Positions 60,054 to 64,000 of a stretch of 64,000 nucleotides of DNA are shown in pieces. The stretch's first letter is position 1. The number at the start of each line of letters is the position of its first letter. Origin of the DNA: Flammeovirgaceae bacterium UBA2366 (GTDB lineage Bacteria > Bacteroidota > Bacteroidia > Cytophagales > Cyclobacteriaceae); assembly GCA_002344065.1 (NCBI GenBank), contig DDTK01000011.1, positions 682,001-746,000 of the forward strand. The letters are read 5' to 3'. Made by a program: the position numbers and the translations under genes. Below the pieces are notes generated by a model. The model was not told where the DNA came from and did no database searches. It saw only the letters and a list, made by a program, of their open reading frames with translations.

Positions 60054-60811
60054 AGATCACATTCCTGGGAACCGGAACCTCACAAGGTGTGCCTGTAATT
60101 GGCTGTTCCTGCGCGGTTTGCAATTCACTGGATTTTCGGGATAAACGACTGCGCACCTCCATACACTTTGATGTTGGTGGCAAAAGCCTGGTTATTGACA
60201 CTGGTCCGGATTTCCGGCAACAAATGCTTCGCGAAGGGATAACCCGGCTGGATGGGATTATATTCACCCATGCCCACCGCGATCACACAGCCGGGCTGGA
60301 TGACGTGCGGGCATTTAATTTCCTGCAGCAGCAAAGCATGCCGTTGTATGGAACAGCAGAAACCCTCAGTCAGATAAAAAGTGATTTTGCCTACATCTTC
60401 GGCCCGAAGAATTATCCGGGCTTGCCCCAGGTAACCTTGCATACCATTACGGCTGAAACTTTTCAATTTCAAAATATTAGCGTAACACCATTACCGGTAT
60501 TACACCTTAGGCTTCCGGTTTATGGATTCAGGATCGGCAACTTCAGTTACATCACCGATGCCAAAACAATACCCGATGAAACATTCAAACGCCTTGAAGG
60601 TACAGATGTGCTGGTGCTAAATGCCTTGCAGCGTGAGTACCACATCTCTCACTTTAACCTGGATGAAGCGTTGGCCATGGTGGATAAAATCAAACCCAAG
60701 ACAACGTACTTTACACACATTAGTCATAAACTGGGTTTACATGCCAATCTTGAAAAAGAGCTTCCCGAAAATGTTCACTTGGCTTTTGATGGCTTACGGT
60801 TAAGTTTGTAA
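60050..60811 (+). CDS. MBL-fold metallo-hydrolase, PhnP/RNase Z-like
   Basis: 253 residues with TTG start at 60050 (MKITFLGTGTSQGVPVIGCS). Metal ligands are in THAHRDHTAG (His74, His76, Asp78, His79), YITDAKTIPDE and THISHKLGLH. The N-terminal CSCAVC motif is that of PhnP-like cyclic phosphodiesterases, so hydrolysis of a cyclic phosphate or related phosphodiester is likely. No phosphonate genes are near. It is coupled to the preceding small gene by a TTGA overlap. Confidence 0.92.
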   Translation: MKITFLGTGTSQGVPVIGCSCAVCNSLDFRDKRLRTSIHFDVGGKSLVIDTGPDFRQQMLREGITRLDGIIFTHAHRDHTAGLDDVRAFNFLQQQSMPLYGTAETLSQIKSDFAYIFGPKNYPGLPQVTLHTITAETFQFQNISVTPLPVLHLRLPVYGFRIGNFSYITDAKTIPDETFKRLEGTDVLVLNALQREYHISHFNLDEALAMVDKIKPKTTYFTHISHKLGLHANLEKELPENVHLAFDGLRLSL

Positions 60812-60857
60812 TAACATTACTATCGCTTCTTATCATTTGAAGCGTCTGCGTTCTGCT

Positions 60858-62408
60858 ATGCACAACAACTTCTATTATTTACGACAGCTTTCCGTTGAAC
60901 TTGGCAACAAACTCAAGGACAGTGTCATGTCTGAATGCTTCAGTCAGAATAAAGATGAACTGATCCTCCGGTTTGAAACCCGCTCAAAGCCATTCTTTAT
61001 TAAAGCCAGCTTGCTCTCAGATTTTTGCTGCCTTTCATTTCCATCCGATTTTAACCGTGCGCGAAAAAACAGTATTGATTTGTTTGGTGAACTAATTGGG
61101 CAAAAAGTTATTGGTTCCCGGCAATACGAAAATGAACGTTGCTTTTCGTTGTTATTTAGTGACCATTACATCCTGCTCTTTAAACTTCATGGAAACCGTG
61201 CTAACCTGTTATTATATCATCAGGATAAGGTGATCTCTCTATTCCGGAACCACCTGACTACCGACCACGAAATTCAATTAGATCAACTTGACAAAACCAT
61301 CGATTTCAGTAAGGAAGCATTTGTCAGCAACCATAATCGGCTTAAACAACTTTACTTCACGTTTGGTAAGATTGCCTGGCAATATCTCAATCAGCATAAT
61401 TTCAAAGCATCATCAATTGATGAACAGTGGAAACAAATTCAGGGCTTGCGCCAGAAACTTGAAACTCCAACATTCTACATTATCCAATTAGAAGACCAGT
61501 TGGTATTTTCTCTTGTAGCCCTGGGTAAAATACAACAGCAGTTTACGAACCCGCTTATTGCCCTGCACGAATTCTTCACACAGTATTCTATCCATTACGG
61601 TTTTGAACACGAAAAACAGCGGGTGCTTACCAAACTTAGAACACAGTTAAAAAACGATGAAGCCTATCTGACAAAAACATCTGCTAAACTAAAAGAAATA
61701 GAGGCCGATGATCATTATAAAACCTGGGCCGATTTATTAATGGCCAATCTTCATACCGTAAAGATGGGAATGGATAAAATTGTCCTTCCGGATTTTTATC
61801 ATGAAAACAAGCCCATTGAAATAAAACTAAAGAAGGAGCTCAATGCTCAGAAAAACGCTGAAGTATTTTACCGAAAATCCAAGAATCACCACATCGAAAT
61901 TCAGAAATTAAAAGAAGCCCTTGCGAAAAAGGAAACTGAATGCACAACCTTGCATCAGTATATGAAGGAAATAGCGCAAACCGAAAGCCTGAAAGAACTA
62001 CGAAAATTTATGGACTCTCTCGGGTTGACAGCAATAGCGGTGAAAAAGCAAGTGCCACTACCCTACCATGAAACCGAGTATAATGGCTTTAAGATATGGG
62101 TAGGAAAAAATGCCAAACAAAATGATGAATTGACTTTGCATTACACCTACAAAGAAGATTTGTGGCTGCATGCAAAAGATGTTGCAGGTTCGCACGTGGT
62201 AGTTAAATACCAGTCAGGCAAGAAATTTCCTAAGGATGTTGTAGAGCGAGCAGCTCAGTTGGCAGCCTTCAACTCCAAACGAAAAACTGATTCACTTTGC
62301 CCGGTTATTTATACACCTAAAAAATTTGTCCGCAAACGGAAAGGTGACCCATCAGGAAGTGTGGTGGTGGAAAAAGAGGAAGTGACATTGGTGGAGCCTA
62401 AGGCGTGA
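60858..62408 (+). CDS. rqcH: NFACT protein, Rqc2/RqcH homologue
   Basis: 516 residues from ATG 60858 (MHNNFYYLRQLSVELGNKL), the usual family start; a TTG seven codons upstream is less likely. NFACT-N (about 1-200), a long coiled coil (about 260-400, KLRTQLKNDEAYLTKTSAK) and a C-terminal NFACT-R domain (YNGFKIWVGKNAKQNDELTL, LWLHAKDVAGSHVVVKY, CPVIYTPKKFVRKRKG). RqcH binds stalled 50S-peptidyl-tRNA and adds C-terminal alanine tails. The DxR motif of NFACT-N is not obvious in this divergent Bacteroidota form, so tailing activity is inferred. Convergent 11-nt overlap with the ATPase gene. Confidence 0.88.
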   Translation: MHNNFYYLRQLSVELGNKLKDSVMSECFSQNKDELILRFETRSKPFFIKASLLSDFCCLSFPSDFNRARKNSIDLFGELIGQKVIGSRQYENERCFSLLFSDHYILLFKLHGNRANLLLYHQDKVISLFRNHLTTDHEIQLDQLDKTIDFSKEAFVSNHNRLKQLYFTFGKIAWQYLNQHNFKASSIDEQWKQIQGLRQKLETPTFYIIQLEDQLVFSLVALGKIQQQFTNPLIALHEFFTQYSIHYGFEHEKQRVLTKLRTQLKNDEAYLTKTSAKLKEIEADDHYKTWADLLMANLHTVKMGMDKIVLPDFYHENKPIEIKLKKELNAQKNAEVFYRKSKNHHIEIQKLKEALAKKETECTTLHQYMKEIAQTESLKELRKFMDSLGLTAIAVKKQVPLPYHETEYNGFKIWVGKNAKQNDELTLHYTYKEDLWLHAKDVAGSHVVVKYQSGKKFPKDVVERAAQLAAFNSKRKTDSLCPVIYTPKKFVRKRKGDPSGSVVVEKEEVTLVEPKA

Positions 62409-64000
62409 ACAAAACTTTTTTTGTACGCCTTCGTGCGTAAACCAACTTAAAGATTTCCATCACAATCAAAATCAGGGAAGCTGAAGCCAGTAACTTTAAC
62501 CATTCCGACAGGCTAACCGGTTCAAGGCGTAGCAGATCTTGCATAAATGGAATATGCATGGAAATGATGTGGATACCCTGAGCAATAATGATGGCAAACC
62601 AAAGGAAATGATTACTGAATAAGGAGATTGAAAAAACAGAAGACCGTTCCGAGCGACAATTCAGCACATGAAAATTCTGAAGCAGCACCATTAATAACAG
62701 AATTATATTTCTGGCTTCTGCTTCCGCATAGTTGAGGTTAGTAAGCAGATGATACCATAACCCGAAGGTAAGTACCATCATTAATGCACCGGATACAAGC
62801 GTTTGGGTAATCATTAAGCGATCAAAAATTCCTTGCCGTGGATTGCGTGGAGGTTCGTGCAACATATATTCCTCTCCCTTTTCAAAAGCAAGGGCAACAT
62901 CCTGTGCACCATTAGTCACCAGGTTTAGCCACAACAACTGAACCGGCAGAAACGGTAAAGGCAAGCCAGTGAACAAAGCCATAAATACCATCATTATTTC
63001 AGCAGCACCCGTTGACACGAGCAGGTAAATAATTTTCCGAAGGTTTCCGTAAACATACCGACCCTCTTCAATACCGGCTGCGAGTGAAGCAAAATTATTA
63101 TCGGTAACAATAATGCTGGCTGCTTCTTTCGCAACATCACTACCATACCCCATGGCCACACCAATATCAGCCGTTTTCAATGCAGGCGCATCATTAACGC
63201 CATCGCCTGTTACGGCAACAAAATTTCCATGCGCACGCACATCGGCTACAATGTGTTGTTTCTGCAAGGGGCTTACCCTGGCAAAAACTGTTTTACCCTG
63301 CAACCGTTTATGAAACGCCTCATCATCCTTACCATTTCGCAAGCCTAATTCATCACCGGTAATTACTTCATGCTCAGCTTTTGCAATACCCAATTCCCTG
63401 GCTAATGAAAAAGCAGTGGATGGATGGTCCCCAGTAATCATGGCCACTTGTATTGCTCCTTCATGACAAAATGCAACCGCGCCCTTGGCTTCTGGTTTTA
63501 ACGGATCAATCAGTGCCGCTAACCCAAGAAAGGTTAACCCCTTCAACATCAATGTATCATTGGCCTGTCCACCTGCAACAGCCAGCACCCTATAGCCTTG
63601 TGAAGCCAATTGATTTGCTTGCTCGAGTATAGTGGCACCCTCACCACCAGCACATAAATCAATAATGGATTCGGCTGCACCTTTGGCCGCAACCATTTTT
63701 TTATTCTGAACATCTCTATAAAATATTGCTGCAAATTTCCGTTCTGATTCAAAAGGTATTTCCTTAATTACCTCAACCTCATTACGAATTTGTTGTGGTT
63801 CCTTTCCATATTTATAGGACAAGGCAAGAAAAGCAATATCAATAGCATCGCCCTGATGACTCCACGAACCGTTCTTATTGGTCAACTCGGCCTCATTGCA
63901 AAGCGTAACCGCAGTAATGAAATTCTCCAAAGAAATGCTACCGGTTACTGTTTTTTGATTGTCAACAATTCGGCCTTCACCATTGTACCCAACCCCGGTA
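62398..64000 (-). CDS. P-type cation ATPase (P2/Ca2+-type), C-terminal part; 5' end outside window
   Basis: The frame stays open to base 64000, so only the last 534 residues are seen. Visible: end of the phosphorylation/nucleotide domain (GYNGEGRIV, KNGSWSHQGDAIDIAFLAL, FESERKFAAIFY), MITGDHPSTAFSLARELGIA, the hinge VTGDGVNDAPALKTADIGVA, and six C-terminal TM helices with LPFLPVQLLWLNLVTNGAQD, the M6 site of Ca2+-type pumps. The phosphorylated DKTGT motif is upstream of the window. It transports a cation, probably Ca2+ or similar, out of the cytoplasm. A TTG at 63930 is not a real start. Confidence 0.93.
   Translation of the reverse strand, partial: TGVGYNGEGRIVDNQKTVTGSISLENFITAVTLCNEAELTNKNGSWSHQGDAIDIAFLALSYKYGKEPQQIRNEVEVIKEIPFESERKFAAIFYRDVQNKKMVAAKGAAESIIDLCAGGEGATILEQANQLASQGYRVLAVAGGQANDTLMLKGLTFLGLAALIDPLKPEAKGAVAFCHEGAIQVAMITGDHPSTAFSLARELGIAKAEHEVITGDELGLRNGKDDEAFHKRLQGKTVFARVSPLQKQHIVADVRAHGNFVAVTGDGVNDAPALKTADIGVAMGYGSDVAKEAASIIVTDNNFASLAAGIEEGRYVYGNLRKIIYLLVSTGAAEIMMVFMALFTGLPLPFLPVQLLWLNLVTNGAQDVALAFEKGEEYMLHEPPRNPRQGIFDRLMITQTLVSGALMMVLTFGLWYHLLTNLNYAEAEARNIILLLMVLLQNFHVLNCRSERSSVFSISLFSNHFLWFAIIIAQGIHIISMHIPFMQDLLRLEPVSLSEWLKLLASASLILIVMEIFKLVYARRRTKKVLFTP

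Noticed and set aside
62398..63930. Apparent truncated P-type ATPase starting at TTG 63930
   Set aside because: The frame continues to the window edge with conserved residues, so the truncation is due to the window only.
1..64000. CRISPR arrays, prophage, integrase or complete IS elements
   Set aside because: No regularly spaced direct repeats, transposase or phage structural genes were seen.

Overview
The window looks like a chromosomal segment of a Bacteroidota bacterium, most likely of the order Cytophagales. The basis is gene content (fused E1 alpha/beta oxo-acid dehydrogenase, Bacteroidota-type AMP nucleosidase, CrtZ plus fused-type lycopene cyclase, LuxE-like acyltransferase, TamB/DUF2279 pair, exbB-exbD-exbD). 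Several promoters also fit the phylum's TTG-N19to21-TAnnTTTG pattern, and strong Shine-Dalgarno sequences are scarce. No species call is possible from sequence reading alone. I saw no phage, CRISPR array or complete insertion sequence.

Region 1 (1-7820, + strand) is a tightly coupled photobiology operon: a class I-type photolyase, a DUF2256 zinc-ribbon-like peptide, a PhrB-like cryptochrome/photolyase, a flavin reductase-like protein, a photolyase-like FAD domain protein with apparently inverted domain order, an SDR-DUF2867 protein, an SRPBCC protein, and the carotenoid enzymes CrtZ and lycopene cyclase. Five junctions overlap by the 4-nt ATGA type or lie within 3 nt. It ends at a strong hairpin terminator.

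Region 2 (7856-22137) holds a Lys/Ala-rich basic protein, then a MacAB-like export system on the minus strand: three different FtsX/MacB permeases, one ATPase and one HlyD-type adaptor. A sigma-54-type activator and an NtrB-like kinase are divergent on the plus strand. The intergenic DNA carries sigma-54-like -24/-12 elements facing both ways around a palindromic candidate activator site. A third such element precedes the permeases. A two-repeat lipoprotein follows.

Region 3 (22214-31376) holds an HNH protein, a C40 peptidase homologue that lacks its catalytic Cys, SmpB, a hotdog thioesterase and TsaD on the minus strand. Head-to-head with these on the plus strand are TamB, a DUF2279 protein and a small unknown protein.

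Region 4 (31377-43651) opens with the RNase P RNA gene, a response regulator without an HTH, and a 41-residue lipoprotein with its own promoter. It continues with a LuxE-like protein, a lipoprotein, the fused E1 enzyme, alanine dehydrogenase, a stand-alone HsdR_N nuclease domain, AMP nucleosidase, a UMF1/MFS transporter, and the ExbB/ExbD energising complex.

Region 5 (43922-64000) contains tRNA-Ser(GGA), a minus-strand run (SpoIIE phosphatase, polysaccharide deacetylase, glycosyltransferase, TatD, asparaginase), and a surface-glycan neighbourhood of glycosyltransferases, WecB, flippase, Gfo/Idh/MocA oxidoreductase and methyltransferase. RuvC, MiaA, an MBL hydrolase, RqcH/NFACT and the C-terminal part of a P2-type ATPase cut by the window edge complete it.

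Only two stretches over 300 bases lack a protein gene. 31377-31883 is filled by rnpB and its terminator. 43652-44017 holds the tRNA and about 270 nt of AT-rich upstream DNA in which I see nothing beyond weak promoter-like matches.
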